Shown: in pieces, positions 35,997 to 44,063 of the stretch
How positions within the stretch are numbered: position 1 is the first letter of the stretch
How the letters are laid out: each line of letters starts with the position of its first letter
Source of the DNA: Cytophagales bacterium
Lineage (GTDB): Bacteria; Pseudomonadota; Gammaproteobacteria; Burkholderiales; Burkholderiaceae_C
Length of the DNA: 64,000 nucleotides
Direction of reading: 5' to 3'
NCBI GenBank assembly: GCA_030054145.1
Contig: JASGCK010000003.1
Span: forward strand, 62,001-126,000
Notes under the pieces: model-generated
Told to the model about the DNA's origin: nothing
What the model saw: the letters and a program-made list of their open reading frames with translations, nothing else
The model's database searches: none
Made by a program: the position numbers and the translations under genes

Positions 35997-37132
35997 TAAG
36001 ATTTCCTTTGTAAGTAATTGGTGATTTCTAGTCCGTAACCCGTCATGCTGGGCATACGGCGCGGGCTTGCCATGAGTGTCATTTTGCGCACACCGCAATC
36101 ACGCAAAATTTGCGCACCAATGCCGTAAGTGCGCAGATCGGTGATACCCGAGTTAGCGGTTTTGGGTGCTTGCGCGGGAGTGGTGGGGCGCTCGAATTGC
36201 GCCAGCAAATCGGCACTGGATTCTCCGCAATTGAGTAGCACAACAATGCCAGCGCCTGCTTGCGCAATGTGCGCAAGAGCGCCATCGACTCCCCATGAGT
36301 GTGATTGACGACCCACTTCTAAAACATCCAGTAACGAGAGCGGCTCGTGTACGCGGGCGAGCACGCTATCGGCGTCGCGCCATGTGCCTTTGATCAACGC
36401 AAAATGAAGTGATTGGCTGGGCGCATCAATGTAAGCATGGGTGGTGAATTCGCCCCAAACGGTTTGAATTTGCCTAGTCATGCGCTTTTGCACGAGAGTC
36501 TCCGTGCGGCTTCGGTAGGCAATGAGGTCCGCAATGGTGCCGATTTTGATGCCATGCTCGGCAGCAAAAATTTGCAGATCGGGCAAGCGAGCCATTTCGC
36601 CATCATCCTTCATGATTTCGCAAATCACGGATGTTGGTGAGCAACCCGCAAGCCTTGCTAAATCACAGCCCGCCTCGGTGTGGCCTGCACGCATGAGCAC
36701 GCCGCCATCAACGGCTTGTAGTGGGAAGATATGCCCAGGCTGAATCAAATCGCTGGCGACGGCGTTCTTTGCGACAGCAGCCTGCACCGTGCGAGCGCGG
36801 TCGGCGGCGGAGATGCCCGTCGTGACACCGGTGGCAGCTTCAATCGATACCGTAAACGCCGTGCTGTACTTGCCACCATTCACAGGAACCATGGGTGGCA
36901 GTTGGAGTGCCTCGCAGCGCTGGCGAGTGAGCGTGAGGCAGATGAGGCCGCGCCCAAAACGAGCCATAAAGTTAATCGCTTCGGGGGTGACGTGATCGGC
37001 AGCTAGAACTAAATCGCCTTCATTTTCACGGTCCTCTTCATCGACCAAAATGACCATGCGCCCTAATTTCATATCTGCCACGATGTCCTCCACAGAGGAG
37101 ATAAGGGCTTTTGATTGACTCGTATTTTCCAT
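35996..37132 (-). CDS. ribBA: 3,4-dihydroxy-2-butanone 4-phosphate synthase with degenerate GTP cyclohydrolase II domain
   Basis: The N-terminal RibB domain is complete: [17 protein letters not shown] near residue 31, and [16 protein letters not shown] near residue 148. The C-terminal half has the RibA fold but has lost its zinc cysteines: the expected HSECLTGD and RCDCG read HEPLSLLD and SHSWG, and the RQEGR segment is absent. Only the butanone-phosphate synthase is therefore predicted to be active, and a separate RibA is needed. A GATAAT box ends 8 bases before the ATG, with no Shine-Dalgarno and no room for an FMN riboswitch before the divergent gene. Confidence 0.93.
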   Translation of the reverse strand: MENTSQSKALISSVEDIVADMKLGRMVILVDEEDRENEGDLVLAADHVTPEAINFMARFGRGLICLTLTRQRCEALQLPPMVPVNGGKYSTAFTVSIEAATGVTTGISAADRARTVQAAVAKNAVASDLIQPGHIFPLQAVDGGVLMRAGHTEAGCDLARLAGCSPTSVICEIMKDDGEMARLPDLQIFAAEHGIKIGTIADLIAYRSRTETLVQKRMTRQIQTVWGEFTTHAYIDAPSQSLHFALIKGTWRDADSVLARVHEPLSLLDVLEVGRQSHSWGVDGALAHIAQAGAGIVVLLNCGESSADLLAQFERPTTPAQAPKTANSGITDLRTYGIGAQILRDCGVRKMTLMASPRRMPSMTGYGLEITNYLQRKS

Positions 37133-37196
37133 AGGGCATCATTATCGCAGGCGCAACAGGCACAGGTGCTGTGCAAATTGGGGTATCTTTAGCCGC

Positions 37197-37895
37197 ATGA
37201 CACAACAACGCCTGCCCACTTTAGATGCTCTGCGCGGAATTGCCATGCTATGGATGACAATTTACCATTTTTGTTTTGACTTAAACCATTTTGGTTTTAT
37301 TCAGCAAAACTTTTATACCAGTCCGCTATGGACATGGCAGCGCACGGGCATTTTGAGTTTGTTTTTGTTTTGCGTGGGCTGGTCGCAGTCTCAAGCCCAG
37401 CTTCAATCGCCGCGTTTTTTGTGGACGCGTTGGCTCCAAATTGCCCTCTGCGCGGCGCTGGTGAGTGCTGGCTCATACTGGATGTATCCGACTAGTTTTA
37501 TTTATTTTGGCGTACTTCACGCGGTATGCGTCATGCTGCTGTTGATGCACGTGCTAAGGCCTTTGGGCGAGTGGTTGTGGCTGGTTGGCGCAGGATGCGT
37601 AGGACTCTTTTTATACCCGCCGTTTGTGATGAATGCTGCCCCGTGGAATGTGCTTGGGCTGATTTCGCAAAAGCCAATCACGCAAGACTATGTGCCGCTC
37701 TTGCCATGGCTGGCACTGGTTTGTTGGGGCTATGCGTTTGGTTTATGGACGCGCCCCATCAAGCAAAAAGGACCGAGCTCTTCGCTCAGTCCTTTTATTC
37801 GTCCGCTAGCGGTGTTAGGTCGATACAGCCTGCCTTATTACATGGCGCATCAACCCATTTTGATTGGCTTACTCTACCTTTGCCGACTTGCGTAG
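37197..37895 (+). CDS. DUF1624 / acyltransferase-like multi-pass membrane protein
   Basis: This 232-residue membrane protein has about seven hydrophobic segments. The N-terminal motif RLPTLDALRGIAMLWMTIYH with the following FDL is typical of DUF1624, related to heparan-alpha-glucosaminide N-acetyltransferase and OpgC-like acyltransferases. An acyl-transfer role at the inner membrane is likely from the family only. The 3' quarter contains the terminator hairpin of the facing gene (37766-37796), encoding KGPSSSLSPF, and the last 27 bases overlap that gene. A TATCTT box lies 7 bases before the ATG. Confidence 0.82.
   Translation: MTQQRLPTLDALRGIAMLWMTIYHFCFDLNHFGFIQQNFYTSPLWTWQRTGILSLFLFCVGWSQSQAQLQSPRFLWTRWLQIALCAALVSAGSYWMYPTSFIYFGVLHAVCVMLLLMHVLRPLGEWLWLVGAGCVGLFLYPPFVMNAAPWNVLGLISQKPITQDYVPLLPWLALVCWGYAFGLWTRPIKQKGPSSSLSPFIRPLAVLGRYSLPYYMAHQPILIGLLYLCRLA
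37766..37796 (-). terminator. Intrinsic terminator inside the DUF1624 coding sequence
   Basis: The 13-position stem has one mismatch (AAAAGGACCGAGC against GCTCAGTCCTTTT) and a 5-base loop. On the minus strand it is followed by TTTTTGC, so it should end the yciB-bolA-parvulin transcript about 73 bases past its stop. The plus strand also has a TTTT tail, so it may attenuate the DUF1624 mRNA within its own coding region. Confidence 0.75.
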
Positions 37896-38663
37896 ATCGT
37901 CTTGGAACTTCGCCAATTTTTGTTGTTCCAGTTGCTTTTTAATTTCAGGCTTGGCTTGCTCCAAGGTCACTAGCTTCGCGTCGCGCACATCGTCGAGGCG
38001 AATGATGTGGTAACCAAATTGAGTCTTGACGGGTGTCTCCGTCAGTTGACCTTTGCTCAGTTTGACCATGCCATCGGAGAATTCTTTGACAAAGTTGCCA
38101 GCGCCCGCCCATTCCAGTTCGCCGCCGTTAGCACCCGAGCCAGAATCTTTGGAGTCTTTTCTAGCCAGCACTGCAAACTCCGCGCCTTTTTTGAGTTGCG
38201 CGATGATGGCTTTGGCGCCATCTTCTGTCTCTACCAAGATGTGACGCGCTTTGTATTCTTTGCCGCCATTTTCTTTAACGTATTTATCGTATTCCGCTTG
38301 AATGGCTGCATCAGACGGGGCTGCTTTTTTAATTTCATCTTCGAGCAATGCGTTTGCCAGTGCGGATTGACGTGCCATTTCAACTTGCATTTTGTAGCTG
38401 TCGGATCTGTCTAGTCCACGCTTCATAGCTTCTTGGGAAAAAATCTCCAGCGTGATTAAGCGCTCTTTGACTTGCGCTTCAAAGTTTGGCGGTAACTGCT
38501 GATTTTGTGCTTTTGCTTGCGCAGCGCTATTGGTCAAAATGACATCTAAACGCGTCTTGGGCACAGCCTTGCCGTTGACAATGGCAATATTTTGCGCAGC
38601 AGCCACGCCGCTAACGGCGATCAACGCGGTAGTTAACAAGGTTTGAATAAGATTTTTTTTCAT
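37869..38663 (-). CDS. Periplasmic parvulin-type peptidyl-prolyl isomerase
   Basis: This is a SurA/PrsA-like foldase of 264 residues. A signal peptide (MKKNLIQTLLTTALIAVSGVAAAQ split at AAA-QN) directs it to the periplasm, followed by a SurA_N-like helical region. A parvulin domain spans about residues 130-225 (ARHILVE, AVLARKDSKDSGS, GGELEW, TQFGYHIIRLDDV). The start at 38663 follows an AGGAAA ribosome-binding site; longer frames overlap bolA. It ends the yciB-bolA operon. Its coding end overlaps the convergent DUF1624 gene by 27 bases. Confidence 0.92.
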   Translation of the reverse strand: MKKNLIQTLLTTALIAVSGVAAAQNIAIVNGKAVPKTRLDVILTNSAAQAKAQNQQLPPNFEAQVKERLITLEIFSQEAMKRGLDRSDSYKMQVEMARQSALANALLEDEIKKAAPSDAAIQAEYDKYVKENGGKEYKARHILVETEDGAKAIIAQLKKGAEFAVLARKDSKDSGSGANGGELEWAGAGNFVKEFSDGMVKLSKGQLTETPVKTQFGYHIIRLDDVRDAKLVTLEQAKPEIKKQLEQQKLAKFQDDLRKSAKVE

Positions 38664-38670
38664 AAGTTTC

Positions 38671-38970
38671 CTAAGGTTGTAAAAATGAGGTGCCCAGTGA
38701 GGTTTCGATCGCAAGAGCGTGCAAGCCTTGGTCAATATAGGGACGAAGCGCATCATACACAAGACGATGCTGTTCTGTGCGGGATAGATTCGTAAAGAAA
38801 GGCGAAGTGATGCGCACACGAAAATGCGTGCCCACACCCGAAGCATTCGCGCCCGCGTGCCCCGCGTGCTGATAGCTCTCGTCAATCACCTCTAGCCGCG
38901 TGGGCGTGAGCTTGCTTTGCAGCGTTTGTGTGATGTTGTCGGCAGTGATCGCCATCACGCGGGTATTCAT
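38671..38970 (-). CDS. bolA: BolA family protein
   Basis: This is a small Fe-S/glutaredoxin partner and stress morphology protein of 99 residues. The core [24 protein letters not shown] carries His residues used in [2Fe-2S] binding with monothiol glutaredoxin. [14 protein letters not shown] and a helical C-terminus follow. The ATG at 38970 overlaps the yciB stop as ATGA; an in-frame Met five codons later is possible. The yciB-bolA-parvulin order is common in betaproteobacteria. Confidence 0.92.
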   Translation of the reverse strand: MNTRVMAITADNITQTLQSKLTPTRLEVIDESYQHAGHAGANASGVGTHFRVRITSPFFTNLSRTEQHRLVYDALRPYIDQGLHALAIETSLGTSFLQP

Positions 38971-39500
38971 TCGTCAGATTTCTCGATATGGCGCGAAATA
39001 TAGAGCGCTTGGGCTGTCAAAAAGAGAACAGGAAAAATGTATCCCCATAGCTTGAAATTGACCCAGTCATCGGTGCTGTAAAAGGCCGCTACAAACCCAT
39101 TCACCGCCGCCATAAAGGCGCAGTAAGCGATCCATGCCACATTTAAATTCATCCAAACAGGTGTGGGCAACGATAACTGTTTGCCCAATAACAAATGCAA
39201 GAAATTCTTTTTATAAACCCACAGCGCAACCGCCAAGCCAATCGCCATTCCCGCATATAAAAACGTCGGCTTCCATTTAATAAAACGGTCATCATGTAGA
39301 CCAATCGTGAGGGAGCCGAACACCAAAATCATTGCCAGCGTTATCTTTTGCATGGTCTCTAAGCGGCCATCTTTGAAATAGATATACGCCATCTGAGCCG
39401 CAGTTGCTGCCATTAAAACACCCGTGGCGATATACACGCCGTACATTTTGTAAGCACCCACAAAGAGCACAATAGGAAGAAAGTCGAAAAGTAATTTCAT
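38967..39500 (-). CDS. yciB: Inner-membrane septation protein A (YciB/IspZ)
   Basis: This is an intracellular septation/envelope protein of 177 residues with five to six transmembrane segments. The N-terminus [18 protein letters not shown] is diagnostic. The start at 39500 was chosen for that motif, since an in-frame ATG 99 bases upstream would run through the tRNA-like repeat and terminator. It is the first gene of the operon, and its promoter must sit between 39501 and the remnant-island edge. Confidence 0.94.
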   Translation of the reverse strand: MKLLFDFLPIVLFVGAYKMYGVYIATGVLMAATAAQMAYIYFKDGRLETMQKITLAMILVFGSLTIGLHDDRFIKWKPTFLYAGMAIGLAVALWVYKKNFLHLLLGKQLSLPTPVWMNLNVAWIAYCAFMAAVNGFVAAFYSTDDWVNFKLWGYIFPVLFLTAQALYISRHIEKSDE

Positions 39501-39526
39501 GGGGTGGATTTTAGGGGGAAAGTAAA

Positions 39527-39554
39527 AAGCCCTTGATTGAAAAATCAAGGGCTT
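39527..39554 (-). terminator. Terminator hairpin beside the left tRNA-end repeat
   Basis: A 12-bp perfect stem, AAGCCCTTGATT / AATCAAGGGCTT, has a 4-base loop and a T-run on the minus strand. It resembles the terminator directly downstream of tRNA-Arg (40939-40966) and lies at the same distance from a copy of the tRNA 3' end. It probably is the original tRNA terminator, displaced by the insertion. Confidence 0.7.
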
Positions 39555-39600
39555 CAATACTTTGGTGCGGCTGGCAAGAACAAATTTTTCCAACCACACT

Positions 39601-39785
39601 AAACCCTTGATTCAGATCGACTTTTTAGCTTAAAAAACCACAGGATCGGGGCGTTTTAAGGGACACCAACTCGGGAACGGGTCACGAATTGGATGGGTGA
39701 ATTATGGGCGAAAAATTCACTACCTTTAAAGATTTCTATGAATTTTGTACTAGCTTAAAATAGAATCGTTCTTATGGAGGACACT
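39601..39785. other. Non-coding left part of the island
   Basis: I see no gene here. The stretch holds a third TTGATT-type fragment, one copy of the inner GGGACACC repeat (39660-39673), an A+T-rich promoter zone with TAAAAT at 39756-39761, and the antitoxin ribosome-binding site GGAGG at 39776-39780. Confidence 0.5.
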
Positions 39786-39995
39786 ATGACTTTCCCATCT
39801 CTACAAAATTCGATGATGCATCTACGGTCTTCGCCTGCTCCTGACTACAGTAGCAGTTTACTCACACCCATTGCGAAGCAAAAAGTTGTCCAGTCTCGCG
39901 CTCGTAAGCATGAGCCAAACGAAACCACTATTGCCGCTATGGTCGATGCGCGTCGCATCGCTGCCCAATTGGACGCAATTCATCTAGCGAACTAA
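39786..39995 (+). CDS. Probable antitoxin of the YafQ pair
   Basis: This is a 69-residue protein just before a YafQ-like toxin. Its C-terminal ETTIAAMVDARRIAAQ resembles the toxin-wrapping tail of RelB/DinJ antitoxins; the N-terminal half is Ser/Pro-rich and does not show a clear ribbon-helix-helix. The start at 39786 was chosen because GGAGG sits 5 bases upstream; an ATG at 39774 overlaps that site. Its stop abuts the toxin ATG with no gap, giving coupled translation. The call rests mainly on the partner and the arrangement. Confidence 0.7.
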   Translation: MTFPSLQNSMMHLRSSPAPDYSSSLLTPIAKQKVVQSRARKHEPNETTIAAMVDARRIAAQLDAIHLAN

Positions 39996-40295
39996 ATGAC
40001 GGGAACAAAAGCTAATCCACCATTAGACAGTTCATGCTCTAAACAGTTTTTGAAAGATTGGGAAAATTTGCTGCACTCTGGCAGATATGACATGCAAAAA
40101 TTAAAATCTGTCATGTTACTTTTGATTGCAAACGATGCTCCTCTGCCACCGCAATATAAAGATCATCAACTTATCGGAGACTGGAAAGATCATCGTGAAT
40201 GTCATATCGGCGGCGATTTTTTACTCATCTACTTTTTAGGAAAAAGAAGCATTATCTTTGCCCGTGCTGGTACGCACTCCGAATTATTTTCTTAG
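39996..40295 (+). CDS. YafQ-family mRNA interferase toxin
   Basis: This RelE/ParE-superfamily ribosome-dependent endoribonuclease has 99 residues. The DHQLIGDWKDHRECHIGGDFLLIY block and the C-terminal ARAGTHSELF match YafQ (HPLKGxWxGxRECHxxPDWLLIY and RTGTHxELF), including the catalytic His of the last motif near residue 94 and the upstream His and Asp residues. The N-terminus (residues 1-15) is longer than usual. Codon use is more A+T-rich than in the neighbouring housekeeping genes, fitting horizontal origin. Confidence 0.85.
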   Translation: MTGTKANPPLDSSCSKQFLKDWENLLHSGRYDMQKLKSVMLLLIANDAPLPPQYKDHQLIGDWKDHRECHIGGDFLLIYFLGKRSIIFARAGTHSELFS

Positions 40296-40325
40296 TCTCG
40301 TCTCGCGATTGGTCGATAACCAAAA

Positions 40326-40613
40326 CTATCCCACTAAATCTGGTCGCCTAGGCTTCAATGGGATGCTCGTATCCACAAAAACGGGCTGATTTTTCAGTTT
40401 GTCTTCTCGCGCTTTCATCTGCTCTGCAAGTTCGGCGGGTGACACCTGCCGATTGGTTTTCTGCACAAACACCTCCGCATTGTTTAGATGCCTGCCTAAG
40501 TCGTGATCTTCGGCTGGGGCATTTAGCAAGTCTTCGAACTCGTCATTCCACACGGATTTCATCGTGGGCGTTGCTGTGGGTTTGATGGCTGGGGCGTTTG
40601 AAAATTCCTGCAC
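40326..40613 (-). CDS. Small hypothetical protein in the island
   Basis: This 95-residue acidic protein starts at GTG with a strong GGAGGAG ribosome-binding site 9 bases upstream, which supports real expression. I see no known domain: the middle is acidic (NDEFEDLLNAPAEDHDLG), the end is Pro/Lys-rich. The same frame stays open about 130 bases upstream to a TGA, so it may instead be the surviving 3' part of a longer decayed gene that began with the recombinase-like fragment. Confidence 0.5.
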   Translation of the reverse strand: MQEFSNAPAIKPTATPTMKSVWNDEFEDLLNAPAEDHDLGRHLNNAEVFVQKTNRQVSPAELAEQMKAREDKLKNQPVFVDTSIPLKPRRPDLVG

Positions 40614-40762
40614 GATGTTTGTCTCCTCCGCCCATGTCTTCGCGCCTGTGCTGCTTGATGTCGTTTGAACTTTGGCAAAGTCGCCATGCGTGGTGTGTCG
40701 CTCTTTGAACTTTATCTTTTCAAATATCGGTCAAACCTTTGGGGGTTCGCCAATAGCTGTTT

Positions 40763-40903
40763 TCAATAACTTGTGGGGCTTTGAATGATGGCGATCGTTG
40801 CATGTTGTCTTTCTAGCATACCGCCCTCGCGCTGATAGACGCGAAGGTAATAAACACCGTGGCGGTTCTGCTTGAGTCTTGGGACTTTAATCACTCGGGA
40901 CAC
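40763..40903 (-). pseudogene. Decayed tyrosine-recombinase-like N-terminus
   Basis: Reading the minus strand from GTG at 40903 gives 46 residues before a TGA. The segment KVPRLKQNRHGVYYLRVYQR resembles the N-terminal RxGxYYxR arm-binding region (DUF6538-like) of phage-type tyrosine recombinases. It begins 72 bases from tRNA-Arg and points away from it, the normal position for an integrase beside its att site. The catalytic domain is absent. The similarity is by eye over a short stretch. Confidence 0.5.
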
Positions 40904-40938
40904 CTACTCGTGACCCCACGCCTGCGTTAAAAAGCAAA

Positions 40939-40966
40939 AAGCCCCTGATAAATAAATCAGGGGCTT
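40939..40966 (-). terminator. Intrinsic terminator of tRNA-Arg
   Basis: The stem AAGCCCCTGAT / ATCAGGGGCTT has a 6-base loop and is followed on the minus strand by TTTTTGCTTTTTAA. It lies 9 bases past the CCA end of the tRNA. Confidence 0.88.
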
Positions 40967-40975
40967 ATGCATTTT

Positions 40976-41052
40976 TGGTGCGGCTGGCAGGAATTGAACC
41001 CACGACCCTCTGGTTCGTAGCCAGATACTCTATCCAACTGAGCTACAGCCGC
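40976..41052 (-). tRNA. tRNA-Arg (anticodon ACG)
   Basis: The minus strand folds as a complete cloverleaf of 77 bases: acceptor GCGGCTG/CAGCCGC, D stem GCTC/GAGT, anticodon stem TCTGG/CCAGA with loop CTACGAA (anticodon ACG), T stem GTGGG/CCTGC with loop TTCAATT, then discriminator A and an encoded CCA. It decodes CGN arginine codons after A34 deamination to inosine. Its 3' end is the attachment site of the island on its left. Confidence 0.97.
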
Positions 41053-41065
41053 AGCGAAGCCTCAG

Positions 41066-41094
41066 ATTATAAGGTAGGTTGCAGGGTTCGCCAA
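41066..41094 (-). promoter_or_regulatory. tRNA-Arg promoter inside the 3' end of dnaQ
   Basis: On the minus strand, TTGGCG (41094-41089) and TATAAT (41071-41066) are separated by exactly 17 bases, and the -10 ends 13 bases before the tRNA 5' end. The -10 overlaps the dnaQ stop codon (41067-41069). Confidence 0.75.
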
Positions 41095-41774
41095 ATAGTT
41101 TTTCCGCTGCTGGCTTTATCGAGCTGTAGCAGCATGGCTTCGTGCTCGGCGATTTCGCTCTCGCTGGCTTGTAGAGTGATCAGTTCAAACTGGCTGAAAT
41201 CAATGGTCTGCGCAGTAGCTGTTTGTTGTTCGCTCGCCGCATCCATGAGGAGCGCATCTTGCCCGCGCGTCAGGCCAATGTAGACGTCCGCCAAGAGCTC
41301 TGCATCGAGCAGCGCACCGTGCAGTTTGCGACCTGAGTTATCCACGCCCAAGCGGTCGCACAGCGCGTCTAAGCTGTTGCGTTTGCCAGGGTATTGATGC
41401 TTTGCCATTGCGAGCGAGTCCACCACCTTGGCGACCACGCTGGTAAAGCGATTGCGCTTAGCTTTTGCTAGCTCGGCTTCTAAAAATCCTAAGTCGAAGG
41501 GCGCGTTGTGAATGATGACTTCTGCGCCCGCAATGTAGTCTAAAAAATCGTCTGCAATCTCGGCAAACTTGGGCTTGTCACGCAAAAAATCACTCGTTAA
41601 GCCATGGACGCGCAGTGCGCCTTCGTCGCTTTCGCGCTCAGGATTTAGGTAGTAATGTTTGTTGTTGCCCGTGAGTTTGCGATTGAGCAATTCAACGCAA
41701 CCCAGCTCCACAATGCGGTCGCCGTTTTGTGGCGACAGTCCCGTCGTTTCGGTATCCAGCATGATTTGGCGCAT
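41067..41774 (-). CDS. dnaQ: DNA polymerase III epsilon subunit (3'-5' proofreading exonuclease)
   Basis: DnaQ proofreads for DnaE. The DEDDh exonuclease motifs are all visible: ExoI DTETTG at residue 7, ExoII HNAPFDLGFL near 93, and ExoIII HGALLDAELLADVY near 151, with catalytic Asp, Glu, Asp, Asp and His. The C-terminal segment (ending TIWRTLQPTL) binds alpha. At 235 residues it is normal. It follows fdx after an intergenic palindromic repeat. Confidence 0.96.
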   Translation of the reverse strand: MRQIMLDTETTGLSPQNGDRIVELGCVELLNRKLTGNNKHYYLNPERESDEGALRVHGLTSDFLRDKPKFAEIADDFLDYIAGAEVIIHNAPFDLGFLEAELAKAKRNRFTSVVAKVVDSLAMAKHQYPGKRNSLDALCDRLGVDNSGRKLHGALLDAELLADVYIGLTRGQDALLMDAASEQQTATAQTIDFSQFELITLQASESEIAEHEAMLLQLDKASSGKTIWRTLQPTL

Positions 41775-41825
41775 ATCCGCGATTCCTATAAAAGCTCGTC
41801 ATGTCTACGCAAGAGGCGGTTCTTC

Positions 41826-41839
41826 CCGCGCAGGCGGGG
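41826..41839. repeat. Short palindromic intergenic repeat, copy 1
   Basis: The hairpin CCCGC-GCAG-GCGGG sits in the context TTCCCGCGCAGGCGGGGACC between fdx and dnaQ. It matches the copy at 42220-42233 and belongs to a REP-like class common in proteobacterial intergenic space. Confidence 0.65.
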
Positions 41840-41858
41840 ACCCAGAGAATCCATTGTA

Positions 41859-42197
41859 TTAATGCAATTCCTTGGCATGGTTGATGGTGTATTTGGGAAT
41901 CTCCACGACCAAATCCGTTTGCGCGACAAAGGCTTGGCACGACAGGCGCGAGTTGGGCTCTAGCCCCCAAGCGCGGTCGAGCAAATCTTCTTCGTTTTCA
42001 TCGATCTCGTTCAGGCTGTTAAAGCCCTCGCGCACAATGATGTGGCAGGTGGTACACGCGCAGCTCATATCGCAAGCGTGCTCAATCGCAATGCCGTTAG
42101 CAAGCAGGGCTTCGCAAATGCTGTCGCCGCTGGAAGCCTTGATGGACGTGCCCTGCGGGCATAGTTCTGCGTGCGGAAGAATTTTGATAATAGTCAT
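41859..42197 (-). CDS. fdx: ISC-type [2Fe-2S] ferredoxin
   Basis: This electron donor in Fe-S cluster assembly has 112 residues with cluster ligands in CDMSCACTTC (near residue 42) and the fourth Cys in LSCQAF near 85. EDLLDRAWGLEPNSRLSCQ is typical of the Isc/adrenodoxin type. It is the last gene of the isc operon, flanked on both sides by copies of a short palindromic repeat. Confidence 0.95.
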   Translation of the reverse strand: MTIIKILPHAELCPQGTSIKASSGDSICEALLANGIAIEHACDMSCACTTCHIIVREGFNSLNEIDENEEDLLDRAWGLEPNSRLSCQAFVAQTDLVVEIPKYTINHAKELH

Positions 42198-42219
42198 ATA
42201 GGTCTATTGGCTTGTCATT

Positions 42220-42233
42220 CCCGCGAAGGCGGG
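42220..42233. repeat. Short palindromic intergenic repeat, copy 2
   Basis: The hairpin CCCGC-GAAG-GCGGG in the context CATTCCCGCGAAGGCGGGCATCC lies between hscA and fdx in the same orientation as copy 1 on the far side of fdx. Confidence 0.7.
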
Positions 42234-42252
42234 CATCCATGTCTTTTTGTGT

Positions 42253-44058
42253 TTAGATATTCTCGATGTTTTTGCCCGCCAATGCCCGCGCAATGCCCGC
42301 ATTCATTCGGGCGGCGGCAAAGGCTTCGGTGGCTTTGGCTAAAGCTGCTGTGGCTGCTTCAATCAGCTGAGCGTCGTCTACAGATTGAGACGCCATGCAA
42401 GCGGCCATGAGCGTATCAATTTGAGCTTGTGATTGGGGGTCTAATAAATCACGGTCTGAGCGCAGCGCCGACTGCACCGCAATGACCATGCGGTCCGCTT
42501 CTAAGCGAGCCTCGGCCAGTGCCCGCGCCGCCATGTCTTGGTTGGCGGTGCTAAAGCTCTCGCGCAGCATGGTGGCGATTTGCTCGTCGGTGAGGCCATA
42601 GCTGGGCTTGACATCAATTCGCGCTTGCACACCAGAGGTTTGCTCAACCGCAGTCACGCTTAGTAAGCCGTCTGCGTCAACGGTGAACGTGACGCGAATT
42701 TTTGCCGCGCCTGCTGCCATCGGTGGAATGCCGCGCAGCTCGAATCTGGCAAGACTGCGGCAGTCGGCTACCAAATCACGCTCGCCTTGCACCACGTGCA
42801 GCGCCAGCGCCGTTTGCCCGTCTTGGTAGGTCGTAAAGTCCTGCGCCATCGCGGTCGGAATGGTTTGGTTGCGCGGCACAATGCGCTCCACCAAACCGCC
42901 CATGGTTTCAATTCCGAGTGAAAGCGGGATCACATCCAACAGCAGCATATCGTCCGCATCGGTTCCTGTTTTGTTGCCCGCGAGTTGGTTGGCTTGAATC
43001 GCCGCGCCCAGCGCCACGACTTCATCAGGATTTAAATTAGTGAGTGGCGTTTTGCCAAAGAACTCGCCCACTACGGCTTGAATGTGCGGCATACGGGTCG
43101 AGCCGCCAACCATCACGGTGCCGTTGATGTCTGCGGGCTTGAGCTTGGCATCGCGCAAGGCTTTTTTAACGGCCGCAATGGTGCGGTCAGTCAGCGGCTT
43201 GGTGAGGGCTTCAAATTGTTCGCGCGTGATGGTGTGCTCGCCAATTGCGACGGACTTTTCTGTCGTTAGCTGTTCTTTTACTTTTCGCGCCTCAAAAATG
43301 CTGATGTGACCTTTGAAGTGCTCAGCCAAAGCGTGGTCGTAATCATCACCGCCCAGTGCCGAGTCTCCGCCCGTAGCGATGACCTCAAACACGCCTTTTG
43401 TTAACCGCAAAATGGAGATGTCAAACGTGCCGCCGCCAAGGTCGTAAATCGCATACAAGCCTTCGCTGGCATTGTCTAGACCATACGCAATAGCTGCGGC
43501 GGTGGGCTCGTTAATCAATCGCAATACGTGGAGTCCCGCCAGCTGCGCCGCATCCTTGGTTGCTTGGCGCTGCGCGTCGTCAAAGTAAGCGGGCACGGTA
43601 ATCACTGCGCCAAAAATAGCGTCATCGAATGTGTCTTCGGCAAGGTAGCGAAGCGTCGCCAAAATCTCGGCACTCACCTCAACGGGAGACTTTTCGCCAG
43701 CTACGGTTTGAATCACGACCATGCCATCTTTGGCACGCAAGCGATACGGCAGCGATGCTGCGTTGGCGATGTCCGCCAAGCCACGCCCCATCAGGCGTTT
43801 GACGGATGCAATCGTGTTGGTGGGGTCGCTCGTTTGTGCCTCTAATGCAGCACAACCAATGTCGCGTTTGTCAACGCTCAGGTAGCGCACCACGGAGGGC
43901 AAAAGCACACGTCCTTGCGCATCAGGCAAGCACTCGGCTACGCCCGAGCGCACACTTGCTACTAGCGAATGTGTCGTGCCAAGGTCAATACCAATGGCGA
44001 TGCGCCGCGCGTGCGGATCGGGCGCTTGGTTGGGTTCAGAGATTTGCAGTAATGCCAT
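42253..44058 (-). CDS. hscA: Fe-S cluster chaperone HscA
   Basis: This Hsp70-family ATPase releases clusters from IscU. The nucleotide-binding domain carries [12 protein letters not shown] near residue 23, [13 protein letters not shown] near 205 and VGGSTRMP near 317, followed by a substrate-binding domain. With 601 residues it is shorter than DnaK, as expected of HscA. It normally sits directly after hscB, but here two unrelated ORFs intervene. Confidence 0.96.
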   Translation of the reverse strand: MALLQISEPNQAPDPHARRIAIGIDLGTTHSLVASVRSGVAECLPDAQGRVLLPSVVRYLSVDKRDIGCAALEAQTSDPTNTIASVKRLMGRGLADIANAASLPYRLRAKDGMVVIQTVAGEKSPVEVSAEILATLRYLAEDTFDDAIFGAVITVPAYFDDAQRQATKDAAQLAGLHVLRLINEPTAAAIAYGLDNASEGLYAIYDLGGGTFDISILRLTKGVFEVIATGGDSALGGDDYDHALAEHFKGHISIFEARKVKEQLTTEKSVAIGEHTITREQFEALTKPLTDRTIAAVKKALRDAKLKPADINGTVMVGGSTRMPHIQAVVGEFFGKTPLTNLNPDEVVALGAAIQANQLAGNKTGTDADDMLLLDVIPLSLGIETMGGLVERIVPRNQTIPTAMAQDFTTYQDGQTALALHVVQGERDLVADCRSLARFELRGIPPMAAGAAKIRVTFTVDADGLLSVTAVEQTSGVQARIDVKPSYGLTDEQIATMLRESFSTANQDMAARALAEARLEADRMVIAVQSALRSDRDLLDPQSQAQIDTLMAACMASQSVDDAQLIEAATAALAKATEAFAAARMNAGIARALAGKNIENI

Positions 44059-44063
44059 ATCGA

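Larger units (their letters stand above)
39561..40989. mobile_element. Remnant integrative element at the tRNA-Arg 3' end
   Basis: The 16-base sequence TTTGGTGCGGCTGGCA, the 3' end of tRNA-Arg with its CCA on the minus strand, occurs at 39561-39576 and again at 40974-40989 within the intact tRNA. Both copies have a similar terminator hairpin next to them. The 1.4 kb between holds a YafQ-type toxin-antitoxin pair, a small hypothetical gene and a decayed integrase-like start. This is the layout of an element integrated at a tRNA gene that later lost its integrase. A second repeat pair, GGGACACC(A/T)ACTCG at 39660-39673 and 40897-40910, lies just inside. Confidence 0.65.

Noticed and set aside
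37133..37196. FMN riboswitch upstream of ribBA
   Set aside because: Only 64 bases separate ribBA from the divergent gene, too few for the aptamer, and no conserved FMN-element motifs are visible.
39561..39600. A second tRNA gene at the left island edge
   Set aside because: Only the last 16 bases match tRNA-Arg; the T-loop, anticodon and D arm are absent.
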